DNA from: Lachnospiraceae bacterium
GTDB lineage: Bacteria; Bacillota; Clostridia; Lachnospirales; Lachnospiraceae
NCBI GenBank assembly: GCA_003507655.1
Contig: DNUZ01000006.1
Span: 38,969 to 92,364 of the forward strand
Direction: 5' to 3'
Length of the DNA stretch: 53,396 nucleotides
Every line of letters begins with the position of its first letter. The first letter of the stretch is position 1. The position numbers and the translations under genes are program-made. The notes beneath the pieces are model-generated. The model searched no databases. It was not told where the DNA came from and saw only the letters and a program-made list of their open reading frames with translations. Of the stretch, positions 18,091-25,043 are shown in pieces.

Positions 18091-18951
18091 ATGAATTTAT
18101 TATCAGGATTAGAAAAGTTTGGACTGGAAATTTCAGAAGATATGGATATCTTTGAAGAGGACAAGCCAAAGACAAGTGCAAGCACAGAAGCAGCCGGAGA
18201 AAAGCCGGATATTCCGACAGAGGATATGTTTTTATTGGAAAAAGGCATCCGTTGTCCGGTCTGTGATAAAGTGTTTAAGACAAAGATGATTAAGAACGGA
18301 AGGGTAAAGCGTTTAGAGTCTGATAAGGACTTAAGACCGCGTCATCAGTATATTGATACTTTAAAGTATGATATATGTTCCTGCCCGCATTGCGGTTATA
18401 CGGCAATGACCCGTTTCTTTCCGCATATCACCAGTATACAGAGCAAATTGATCAAAGAAAACATCTGCTCAAAGTTTCATGCACAGATTGAGCCGGAACC
18501 GGCAGTATATGATTATGACCGTGCGTTAGAAAGATATAAACTGTCACTGTTCAATACGATCGTTAAAAAAGGCAAGACCAGTGAAAAAGCATATACCTGT
18601 CTGAAGATCGCATGGCTCTATCGTGGCAAAGCCGAGACACTGGATGCTGCAACAGAGGAAGGCAAGGCAGCGATCGCAGAATGTAAAAAGGAAGAGGAAG
18701 CTTTTTACAAACAGGCATATGACGGTATGTTAAAAGCAGTCAGCACCGAGATGTTCCCAATCTGTGGAATGGATCAGGGAACGGTAGATTATCTGTTAGC
18801 AACGATGTCAATCCATTATAAAAAGTACGATGTTGCGTCAAAACTCCTTGCAGGTATCTTAGCATCCAATACGGCAGGAAGACAGATGAAGGACAAGGCA
18901 CTGAATCTGAAAGAAGAAGTAGTTGCAGAATTAAAAAAGGGGAGAGGTTAA
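18091..18951 (+). CDS. DUF2225 family protein
   Basis: This 286-residue soluble protein belongs to the DUF2225 family. It has an N-terminal acidic stretch, then two zinc-knuckle-like pairs: CPVCDKVFKTK near 52 and CSCPHCGYTAM near 93. A helical tetratricopeptide-like C-terminal half follows. The family's function is unknown. The cysteine pairs suggest metal binding. It begins 20 nt after glnS and is followed 7 nt later by the MocR regulator, so it is probably part of the glnS operon. Confidence 0.8.
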   Translation: MNLLSGLEKFGLEISEDMDIFEEDKPKTSASTEAAGEKPDIPTEDMFLLEKGIRCPVCDKVFKTKMIKNGRVKRLESDKDLRPRHQYIDTLKYDICSCPHCGYTAMTRFFPHITSIQSKLIKENICSKFHAQIEPEPAVYDYDRALERYKLSLFNTIVKKGKTSEKAYTCLKIAWLYRGKAETLDAATEEGKAAIAECKKEEEAFYKQAYDGMLKAVSTEMFPICGMDQGTVDYLLATMSIHYKKYDVASKLLAGILASNTAGRQMKDKALNLKEEVVAELKKGRG

Positions 18952-18958
18952 ACAGACA

Positions 18959-20377
18959 GTGAATGAAATGATGATTCCACTGTCACACGATGAAAAAAAT
19001 CCGCTGTATCAACAGATATATGACCATATCAGGATCGAGATCATGGACGGTAAGATTCCCCAAGGAGAGAAACTGCCGTCTACTCGTTTTTTATCTTCCC
19101 ATTTGCAGGTGAGCAGAAGTACGGTAGAACTTGCTTATGAGCAGCTTGTATCGGAAGGTTACATAGAGGCACAGCCATACCGCGGATATTACGTCAGTGA
19201 TGTCAGTGATTTATTAGACTTAAAAGAAAACAGCCAGCAGCCAAAGGAAGAAGAGCCAAAACGTGCTAAGAACCGGATGTTGGAAACACACATTGACTTT
19301 TCACCTTTTGCCGTGGACTTAGAGCATTTTGCATTTAATGCATGGAGAAAGGTCAATAAGAATCTGCTCAGCACAGACAATGCCGATTTGCTGACCGCAG
19401 GAGATGGTGCAGGCGAGCCGGAGTTTCGTGAGGAAATCTGTAACTATCTCTATCAGTCTCGTGGTGTTATCTGTGAGCCTTCCCAGATTATCGTGGGTGC
19501 AGGAAACGAATACCTGCTGATGCTGTTATCCCAGATTTTAGGTGCAGACAGACGCGTGGCAATGGAGAGTCCGACTTATGTGCAGGCATATGAGACTTTT
19601 TTGAATCTGGGATATCAGGTGTGTGCAGTAGAGATGGATGCCCAGGGCATCAGCATGGAGCAGCTTCGCAGTGAACAGGCGGATATTGCATATGTGATGC
19701 CGTCACATCAGTTCCCAATGGGAACCGTCATGCCGATGAAACGGCGTATGGAGCTGTTAAAATGGGCGGCAGAGGATGAGAACCGGTATCTGATAGAAGA
19801 TGACCATGACAGTGAATTTCGTTATAAAGGAAAACCAATTCCTTCGTTGCAGGGTTCCGACCAGAATGAAAAGGTCATCTATCTTGGAACATTTTCAAAG
19901 AGTATTGCTCCGGCAGTGCGTGTCAGCTATTTAGTGCTGCCGAAAAAATTAGTAAAAGTCTATACCGAAAAATGCGGTTTTTATGCATCAACCGTTCCTA
20001 AAATTCAGCAGATGACCATTTGCAACTTTATGAAAGAGGGCTATTTTGAACGTCATCTGAATCGTATGCGGAGCAGTTACAAAAAGAAGCATGACTTTTT
20101 GATGGATGAAATTAAGAAAAGAAAATGGATACGGAAGGTCTATGGAGATAATGCGGGACTGCATGTCATTGCAGAGATTGAGTCGCATTTTTCGGATGAG
20201 GAACTGACAAAGTTAGCACAGGGGATTGGAATCCGTATCTATCCGATTTCAGAATACTATATAGATAAAAACAAAGTACCGGAATACCCGGCAATCCTTT
20301 TAGGATATGGGGGGCTGACAGAAAAAGAGATAGAGCAGGGATTTCGGGAACTGGACAAAATTATGTTATTTTTTTAG
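18959..20377 (+). CDS. MocR-type GntR regulator with aminotransferase domain
   Basis: The 472-residue protein joins an N-terminal GntR winged helix to a class I/II aminotransferase-like domain. The winged helix covers about 1-75 (NPLYQQIYDHIRIEIMDGKI, then LPSTRFLSSHLQVSRSTVELAYEQL). The lysine expected to bind pyridoxal phosphate is in YLGTFSKSIAPAVRVSYL. MocR proteins use the PLP domain as an effector sensor, controlling for example vitamin B6 or GABA genes. The regulon here is not known. The start is GTG at 18959, about 11 nt after GGGGAGAGG. A LytTR response-regulator gene follows after 21 nt. Confidence 0.9.
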   Translation: MNEMMIPLSHDEKNPLYQQIYDHIRIEIMDGKIPQGEKLPSTRFLSSHLQVSRSTVELAYEQLVSEGYIEAQPYRGYYVSDVSDLLDLKENSQQPKEEEPKRAKNRMLETHIDFSPFAVDLEHFAFNAWRKVNKNLLSTDNADLLTAGDGAGEPEFREEICNYLYQSRGVICEPSQIIVGAGNEYLLMLLSQILGADRRVAMESPTYVQAYETFLNLGYQVCAVEMDAQGISMEQLRSEQADIAYVMPSHQFPMGTVMPMKRRMELLKWAAEDENRYLIEDDHDSEFRYKGKPIPSLQGSDQNEKVIYLGTFSKSIAPAVRVSYLVLPKKLVKVYTEKCGFYASTVPKIQQMTICNFMKEGYFERHLNRMRSSYKKKHDFLMDEIKKRKWIRKVYGDNAGLHVIAEIESHFSDEELTKLAQGIGIRIYPISEYYIDKNKVPEYPAILLGYGGLTEKEIEQGFRELDKIMLFF

Positions 20378-20398
20378 CAAAGAAATGCGAGGGTGGTT

Positions 20399-21112
20399 AT
20401 GAAAAGAATAAGGATAGCAATTTGTGATGATGATTCAATTGGCAGGGGATTGTTGCAGGAAAGTCTGGAATATTTACTGCAGGAAAATAACCTGCAGGCA
20501 GACATCAGCAGTTATTGCAGCGGTCAGGAACTGTTACGGGAACAAAACAGATATGATATTTTGTTTTTGGATATTAGAATGCCTAAAATCAATGGAATTC
20601 GGACGGCAGAGAAATATCGGGAGTGGTATGAAGATACGATCATTATTTTTCTGACATCTTATGAAGATTATGTTTTTGAAGGTTATAAAGTCAATGCATT
20701 TCGTTATCTGAAGAAACCAATGGAACAGGAAAAATTGCGGGAGGCATTGCTGAGTGCAGTATCTAAGTTAGAAAAAGAATACGAGATTGAACTCTGGGAT
20801 GAGGAAGGACTGCATATTGTCAGACCCAAAGATATTATTTATGTGGAGACAAGTGGAAGAAACGTCATTGTACGGACCGTGGAAGAGGATTATTGCGTGA
20901 AAATGGGGATTACGCAGTTTGCCGAAAATCTGAATGGAACGGATTTTATATCTCCACACCAGTCTTATTATGTTAACATGCGTTATATCAAAGAATTTAA
21001 TAAGCAGGAAGCAATTTTAGTAAATGGAGAAAAAGTTAAGATAAGTTGTAAAAAGTACGCACAATTTAGGGATATCTACTGCGAATACCGTAGAAATCGA
21101 AGAAATCACTAA
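20399..21112 (+). CDS. LytTR-family response regulator (first)
   Basis: The 237-residue protein has a receiver domain (about 1-120) with the acidic pair in ICDDDS and the phospho-acceptor aspartate in ILFLDIRMPKINGIRTAEKY. The conserved FLTSYEDYVFEGYKV and K in YLKKP are present. The C-terminal LytTR DNA-binding domain covers about 135-237 (IIYVETSGRNVIVRT and SPHQSYYVNMRYIKEF). The chosen ATG at 20399 follows GAGGGTGG; the GTG at 20393 overlaps that SD. It follows the MocR gene in the same direction with no kinase of its own beside it. It could share the AgrC-like kinase encoded at 22103. Confidence 0.92.
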   Translation: MKRIRIAICDDDSIGRGLLQESLEYLLQENNLQADISSYCSGQELLREQNRYDILFLDIRMPKINGIRTAEKYREWYEDTIIIFLTSYEDYVFEGYKVNAFRYLKKPMEQEKLREALLSAVSKLEKEYEIELWDEEGLHIVRPKDIIYVETSGRNVIVRTVEEDYCVKMGITQFAENLNGTDFISPHQSYYVNMRYIKEFNKQEAILVNGEKVKISCKKYAQFRDIYCEYRRNRRNH

Positions 21113-21133
21113 AGAAAAACACTGAAATGTTGC

Positions 21134-21199
21134 TTTTGTGTCAAAATCAACTGCTTTTATGTAAATCCTGTTGAAAAATAGTTATCAATATGCAAGAAT
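21134..21199 (+). promoter_or_regulatory. Direct-repeat promoter C (putative LytTR-controlled)
   Basis: Two near-identical segments, TGCTTTTGTGTCAAA from 21131 and TGCTTTTATGTAAAT from 21152, are 21 bp apart (12 of 15 identical). The core of the second (21155-21163) starts 16 bp before TTGAAA at 21171-21176. An extended -10, TGC-AAGAAT at 21191-21199, follows after a 17-bp spacer. The geometry equals that of the two promoters near agrB. It would drive the 21-codon ORF at 21231. Confidence 0.55.
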
Positions 21200-21230
21200 A
21201 TAGACGGCTAGAAGAGAGGAGGGGGAGCAG

Positions 21231-21296
21231 ATGATTTTATTTAGTTATTACTGCCAGAGCAAAGAGTGTTTATATTTACGATTTTGGCGTCAATAG
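21231..21296 (+). CDS. Small ORF of 21 codons, possible peptide
   Basis: The ORF encodes MILFSYYCQSKECLYLRFWRQ, 21 residues with two cysteines and many aromatic residues. I do not recognise it. Support for translation is an AGGAGG SD at 21217-21222, in a purine tract, 8 nt before the ATG. It also lies 24 nt downstream of the predicted start of promoter C and is closed by a strong hairpin at 21309-21339. Together these look like a dedicated short transcription unit inside the quorum-sensing locus. It could be a signal or effector peptide, a leader peptide for the next regulator gene, or simply unannotated noise. Coding selection cannot be judged from one sequence. Confidence 0.45.
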   Translation: MILFSYYCQSKECLYLRFWRQ

Positions 21297-21308
21297 TGAT
21301 AGAGGGAA

Positions 21309-21339
21309 ACAGGGATGACATGAGTTGTGTTATCCCTGT
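21309..21339 (+). terminator. Hairpin after the 21-codon ORF
   Basis: ACAGGGATGACA at 21309-21320 pairs with TGTTATCCCTGT at 21328-21339, 12 bp with one G-T pair and a 7-nt loop. Only CTTT follows, so termination would be partial and read-through could supply the second LytTR gene. Confidence 0.6.
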
Positions 21340-21393
21340 CTTTATGTGGAGAAAAACAGAGGGAACATATAAGTGAGGAAAAGGGTTTGAGAG

Positions 21394-22116
21394 ATGTATC
21401 ATATATTTATTTGTGATGATGAAAAAAGGTTTACAGAAGTATTAGAAAAACGTGTAGAAACATGTTTGAAGGAACAGGGCCAAAGTTATGAGATACAGAT
21501 ATTCTATAATGGAATAGAAATGTTTCAGGCAATGCAGAAAAAAGCACCGGAAATATTGTTGCTGGATATTGATATGCCGGAAATCTCAGGAATGGAACTG
21601 GCGGAACAGATTTTTAGCAGTAATATGAATACCAATGTGATCTTTGTGACAAACAGAGATGATCTGGTATTTCAGGCAATACATTACCAGCCATTTCGTT
21701 TTATACGGAAGGAAAAGCTGAATCAGGAACTGGATGAGGCAATTTGTCATTTGATTAATAAATTAGAAAAAGATGAGAAAATGTGGGAAGTTCAGACAAA
21801 GAATGGAACAGAAATTCTTGCGTTGAAAAATATTTTATATATAGAAAGCTGCAAACATTATTTACGGATCAGGCATATGGACGGCGAGTGTGAGATGCGG
21901 GAAAAAATCTCAAATTTGGAAAAGTGGATGAGTAACTATGGTTTTGTACAGACACATAGAAGCTATCTAGTCAATGTTCGCTATATGAAAATGGTTCGTG
22001 CAAATGAGGTAGAACTGGACAATGGAGAAATCCTTTCTGTCAGCAGAGATAAAGCACAGGAAGTGAAAAAGAAACAAATGATATATCTGAGGAGTTTTGC
22101 ATATGCAAATAGTTAG
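21394..22116 (+). CDS. LytTR-family response regulator (AgrA-like)
   Basis: The 240-residue protein has a receiver domain with ICDDEKRF and the phospho-acceptor aspartate in ILLLDIDMPEISGMELAEQI. A LytTR DNA-binding domain follows at about 135-235 (ILYIESCKHYLRIRH and FVQTHRSYLVNVRYMKMV). LytTR regulators bind pairs of short direct repeats in promoters. The ATG at 21394 follows a TGAGGAAAAGGG stretch. The 3' end overlaps the start of the histidine kinase gene by 14 bp, so this is almost certainly the kinase's cognate regulator. Together with the kinase, AgrB and AgrD it forms an agr-type circuit. Confidence 0.93.
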   Translation: MYHIFICDDEKRFTEVLEKRVETCLKEQGQSYEIQIFYNGIEMFQAMQKKAPEILLLDIDMPEISGMELAEQIFSSNMNTNVIFVTNRDDLVFQAIHYQPFRFIRKEKLNQELDEAICHLINKLEKDEKMWEVQTKNGTEILALKNILYIESCKHYLRIRHMDGECEMREKISNLEKWMSNYGFVQTHRSYLVNVRYMKMVRANEVELDNGEILSVSRDKAQEVKKKQMIYLRSFAYANS

Positions 22117-23416
22117 TGAGATTGCTGAAATTGTAGCAAGTGCTATTGACTGTGTGTTAGTATTATGGTTTTTGACAAGTCACTTTGGAAAAAAGAAAAC
22201 AATAGAATGGTGGAAGTATGCAGTATGGTTTGTAATTTTATTTATTCCAAGTCATTTTATGGGAGAAATATTTAATTTACAAAGTATTGTAGTAATCCTG
22301 ATTGTTACCAGCTTCTCAATGATTTATTTGCAGGGAAACAGTATTGAAAAGTTAATCGTACCCCTGATTCTGTATATCATGTTGGCATTTGTAAATATTA
22401 TGGTGATACAAGTAATATCTGTGTTAAGCAAAAGTCCTATGGAAGTGCTCATCTCAGGGAATGGTATTCTTAGAATCCTTGTATTGTGCATCAGTAAGGT
22501 CACAGTGATTTTGACATTTGTGATAGCAGAAAGAACATTTAGTAAAAAGCATTATTTCAAAAAAGAAGAGTATATTTTTGGAGCAATCTTATATATTACG
22601 TTTTTTATTGTTGCAGTGCTTACCTTTAAAATAGTCGGAACCGTTGAAATGACTTTTAGAGAACAGCTGATTTTCTTTATATTGACAATGCTGTTGTTAG
22701 TGATCAATAGCTTTATGTTCTGGTTGATCCGGAGAATGAACTATCAGAACAGATGTGAATTGGAAAATGAAGTTTTAAAAGTGCAGTTAGAACAACAGGA
22801 AAGTCAGATTCATAATACAGAATTATTGTATCAGAATACAAGAAAAATGCGTCATGACATGAAACACTATTTTACGACATATTTGCAATTGCTAAGAGAT
22901 GGTGAAACAGAAGTTGTTATGAAAGAGATGCAGAGCATTTTAGAGACAGAGTTAGAAGCAGAAAATGTGTTTTATATGGACTGCAGGATGGTGAATGCAG
23001 TTATTAATCAAAAGGCAGCCCTTTGCAAGAAGAACAAAATATCTTTAGAAGTGCAGATTACAGGAGAATTTCATTGGGAAAATGAAAGTAATATTGCGAT
23101 TTTATTATCAAATCTCTTAGATAATGCCATTGAAGCGGAAATACAGCAGGAGAGTAAAAAGGAAATCCGTTTAAAAATGTTCATTTATAAAGAGATGGTC
23201 AATATCATTGTGGAAAACTATATTTTGAAATCTGTTTTGGGAGAAAATCCAGAGTTAAAAACAACAAAAAAGGAAAAACAGGGACATGGGATTGGGATAG
23301 AGAGTGTCAAAGAACTGGTTCGTAGAGAAGAAGGAGATTTGGAAATTTTTGAAGAAAACAATTATTTTATTTCACAGATATTGATTCCATGCAAAGCAAA
23401 CAAGATTTGTGGGTAG
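22103..23416 (+). CDS. AgrC-like sensor histidine kinase
   Basis: The 437-residue protein has about six to seven hydrophobic segments in residues 1-215, then a coiled-coil linker (about 215-245). A GHKL-type kinase module follows: the phospho-acceptor region is TRKMRHDMKHYFTTYLQLL, the N box is LLSNLLDNAIEAE and the G box is GHGIGIESVKELVRR. This layout is that of AgrC and other peptide-pheromone receptors. I chose the ATG at 22103, 8 nt after GAGGAG, over the TTG at 22097. It overlaps the preceding response regulator gene, showing translational coupling. The likely ligand is the thiolactone peptide from the agrD gene downstream. Confidence 0.92.
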   Translation: MQIVSEIAEIVASAIDCVLVLWFLTSHFGKKKTIEWWKYAVWFVILFIPSHFMGEIFNLQSIVVILIVTSFSMIYLQGNSIEKLIVPLILYIMLAFVNIMVIQVISVLSKSPMEVLISGNGILRILVLCISKVTVILTFVIAERTFSKKHYFKKEEYIFGAILYITFFIVAVLTFKIVGTVEMTFREQLIFFILTMLLLVINSFMFWLIRRMNYQNRCELENEVLKVQLEQQESQIHNTELLYQNTRKMRHDMKHYFTTYLQLLRDGETEVVMKEMQSILETELEAENVFYMDCRMVNAVINQKAALCKKNKISLEVQITGEFHWENESNIAILLSNLLDNAIEAEIQQESKKEIRLKMFIYKEMVNIIVENYILKSVLGENPELKTTKKEKQGHGIGIESVKELVRREEGDLEIFEENNYFISQILIPCKANKICG

Positions 23417-23463
23417 TCATTGGAACTATACGGAATTCCCAGAATTCTCGACAAAAATCAACA

Positions 23464-23527
23464 ATTCATGCCTAAAAAAGACGGTTCATGCCAAGAGTAT
23501 TGAAAAAGCGAAAAAAAGGAATATGAT
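23464..23527 (+). promoter_or_regulatory. Direct-repeat promoter A (putative LytTR-controlled)
   Basis: ATTCATGCC at 23464-23472 and GTTCATGCC at 23484-23492 lie 20 bp apart. TTGAAA at 23500-23505 begins 16 bp after the start of the second repeat, and TATGAT at 23522-23527 follows after 16 bp. The predicted start is near 23534. No substantial ORF follows, but a terminator-like hairpin does at 23667-23715. Confidence 0.62.
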
Positions 23528-23533
23528 AAAGGA

Positions 23534-23715
23534 AGTTATGAAATGTTATGCAGCTTTTGGGAAATGAACGGATAGAATAGCGTCAGTCTATGTAATAGAA
23601 TCGGAAACCTAATCATAAAACTTCATTTGAAGAAGCAGGAGATATGACATAGCAGCAAACAAAAGGGAAATGCATATTTTGTGAAAAAATCACAGAGTAT
23701 ACATTTTCTTTTTTT
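23534..23715 (+). ncRNA. Candidate small RNA of the agr-like locus
   Basis: A transcript from promoter A would start near 23534 and end at the hairpin plus T-tract at 23715, about 182 nt. It holds no reading frame longer than 20 codons with a usable SD. A second small hairpin is possible at about 23622-23634 (CTTCA and TGAAG). The layout recalls staphylococcal RNAIII, a regulatory RNA controlled by AgrA, but there is no sequence similarity that I can recognise. The alternative is that this is just an upstream promoter with an attenuator for agrB. Transcription has not been shown. Confidence 0.45.
23667..23715 (+). terminator. Terminator-like hairpin in the kinase-agrB gap
   Basis: A long stem runs from GAAATGCATATTTTGTGA (from 23667) to TCACAGAGTATACATTTTC (ending 23708) around an A-rich loop. 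It has one mismatch, a bulge and some G-T pairs. Seven T residues follow at 23709-23715. Confidence 0.65.
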
Positions 23716-23792
23716 GATGAAGTGTAAAAATATAAAAAGATTGGATTAGATAAAAGTTGCAGAAAAGGTGTAAAAATAGAGAAAAAACGGTA

Positions 23793-23856
23793 ATTCATGC
23801 CAGAAAAATGTCATTGGTGCCATAGGTATTGCAAAAATAGTCAGAGTTGTTAAGAT
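23793..23856 (+). promoter_or_regulatory. Direct-repeat promoter B of agrB-agrD
   Basis: ATTCATGCC at 23793-23801 and ATTGGTGCC at 23813-23821 lie 20 bp apart. TTGCAA at 23829-23834 starts 16 bp after the second repeat begins, and TAAGAT at 23851-23856 follows after 16 bp. The predicted start near 23863 leaves a 15-nt leader with the SD TGAGG before agrB. The left repeat is identical to that of promoter A. Confidence 0.65.
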
Positions 23857-23877
23857 GTAGAAGAAGGATGTGAGGCA

Positions 23878-24456
23878 ATGTCTAAAGTTGCAGAAAAGGT
23901 AGCGGACTCCTTATACCGGAAAGATTATATCAGTGAAGAAGAAAAAGAGATTTATTCATATGGTTATGAAATACTCATTGATAATATCGGAAAAACTTTT
24001 CTGTTACTAATGGTAGGTGCGATCATTCATCAGTTCGTTGCAACCTTGGTATTTGTAGTAGTATTTACTACATTGCGCAGCTGCTGTGGAGGCTATCATG
24101 CATCAAAGACGTGGCAGTGTAATTTACTTACAGTTATTCTTTGGGGAATAGTGATAGTTGGAACATACACAGAGGCAATCATTAAACAATGTGAAGCATT
24201 GGCCATTGCAATTGCTGTTGTAAGTGAGTTGGTGATTTACCAATGTGCACCAGTGGAGCATCAGAATAAGAAGTTAACGAATGAAAAAAAAGAGAGGAAC
24301 AGAAGATGTGCATTAGGACTAGGCATGTTATATGGAATCTTAATATTACTACTTACTTTTTCGTTAACTAAGATAGCAATTGCCTTAGCGCTGACGGTAT
24401 TAGAAGTCGTAATGTTGATGATAATACCAGGTGAAGGGAGGAGCAATGAGCCATGA
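23878..24456 (+). CDS. agrB: AgrB-like autoinducer-processing protease
   Basis: The 192-residue membrane protein has the AgrB signature LRSCCGGYHASKTWQC. The catalytic histidine is H74 and the cysteine is C81, with the H-x6-C spacing of staphylococcal AgrB. Four or more hydrophobic segments flank it. AgrB cuts the AgrD precursor at its C-terminal side and forms the cyclic thiolactone intermediate. The gene has its own direct-repeat promoter and a TGAGG SD. Its stop codon overlaps the agrD start (ATGA at 24453-24456), so the two are translationally coupled. Length is typical. Confidence 0.95.
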   Translation: MSKVAEKVADSLYRKDYISEEEKEIYSYGYEILIDNIGKTFLLLMVGAIIHQFVATLVFVVVFTTLRSCCGGYHASKTWQCNLLTVILWGIVIVGTYTEAIIKQCEALAIAIAVVSELVIYQCAPVEHQNKKLTNEKKERNRRCALGLGMLYGILILLLTFSLTKIAIALALTVLEVVMLMIIPGEGRSNEP

Positions 24457-24590
24457 AGAAACAGAATCTTTTCGGAGAGATGGTAAAAAAAGCAGGAGCA
24501 AAAGCAGCTGTATCTACAGCAAATAAAGCATCTGTATTTTACTGCTACCAGCCAAAAGAGCCAAAAGGCTTAGAGAAATTCAACAAATAA
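24453..24590 (+). CDS. agrD: AgrD-like cyclic thiolactone autoinducer precursor
   Basis: This 45-residue peptide precursor starts at the ATG overlapping the agrB stop. Its SD is GAAGGGAGG just upstream inside agrB. The N-terminus MKKQNLFGEMVKKAGAKAA is an amphipathic helix of the AgrD type. The middle STANKASVFYCYQPK carries the only cysteine, C31. The C-terminal tail EPKGLEKFNK fits the conserved (Y)xPKxPKxL recognition tail that AgrB cuts. By analogy the signal would be a thiolactone ring closed by C31 onto a residue a few positions later, probably within CYQPK, but the exact ends cannot be read from sequence. Confidence 0.9.
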   Translation: MKKQNLFGEMVKKAGAKAAVSTANKASVFYCYQPKEPKGLEKFNK

Positions 24591-24600
24591 GATAAAAGAC

Positions 24601-24870
24601 TCCTGCCGCGAAATGGAACAACTTTAGTACATAAGGCGGCAGGAAAGCAAGCAGAACATGAAGGTATACCCATGAATTTCAATGCTTTTTTCTGCATCAG
24701 TACAACTGCAACCTATTACGATCAATCCATTAATAAATGTCCAAATATGAGGTAAGCCCAGACCGAATATAAAGGACACAGGACATAGCTATTGAAATTC
24801 ATGGAGATGTATTTATGTTTCTATATATTACCAGCATCCGACGGAAGCCAGCAATGGCTTCCGTCTTATT
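24601..24870 (+). other. Strongly structured non-coding stretch after agrD
   Basis: There is no gene here, but there are three nested or adjacent inverted repeats. TCCTGCCGC at 24601-24609 pairs with GCGGCAGGA at 24636-24644. CCATGAATTTCAAT at 24670-24683 pairs perfectly with ATTGAAATTCATGG at 24791-24804. Inside it ATGTCC at 24737-24742 pairs with GGACAT at 24781-24786. A terminator-like hairpin follows at 24840-24865. This looks like a structured RNA or a complex 3' UTR of the agr operon. The strand is not certain. I could not match it to a known RNA family by eye. Confidence 0.5.
24840..24870 (+). terminator. Terminator hairpin closing the agr region
   Basis: GACGGAAGCCA at 24840-24850 and TGGCTTCCGTC at 24855-24865 form a perfect 11-bp stem with a GCAA tetraloop. 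TTATTT follows. The short T-tract suggests incomplete termination. Confidence 0.7.
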
Positions 24871-24929
24871 TGCGGGAACATTTGCCGGGAACCCGATTTT
24901 CAAAATAACTTTTAAAAACAGGAAAATTG

Positions 24930-24938
24930 TGGTATAAT
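24930..24938 (+). promoter_or_regulatory. Extended -10 promoter of the CarD gene
   Basis: TGG-TATAAT at 24930-24938 is an extended -10 element. The -35 place is only T/A-rich (about 24910). The predicted start near 24945 gives a leader of about 100 nt. Confidence 0.65.
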
Positions 24939-24987
24939 ACCTACTATAGGAAGATATTTTCTGTTTTTAAAGGTTATGATACAAAAT

Positions 24988-25024
24988 CCGTTTCACTTAC
25001 GAAAGAGAGTGCGGCGGTTTTTTT
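24988..25024 (+). terminator. Terminator in the CarD leader (attenuator candidate)
   Basis: CCGTTTCACT at 24988-24997 pairs with AGTGCGGCGG at 25008-25017 (one mismatch, two G-T pairs), and seven T residues follow at 25018-25024. It lies between the promoter and the ATG, so it can only stop transcription before the gene. Confidence 0.65.
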
Positions 25025-25043
25025 GTGGAAGAAAGGAGAGGCA

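Noticed and set aside
23417..23455. Hairpin formed by two GAATTC palindromes after the kinase gene as a terminator
   Set aside because: The stem is short, both arms are self-complementary and no T-tract follows.
23538..23567. A 9-codon ORF (MKCYAAFGK) at the start of the candidate small RNA
   Set aside because: Its only SD-like sequence lies upstream of the predicted transcription start, so it could only be read as a leaderless ORF.
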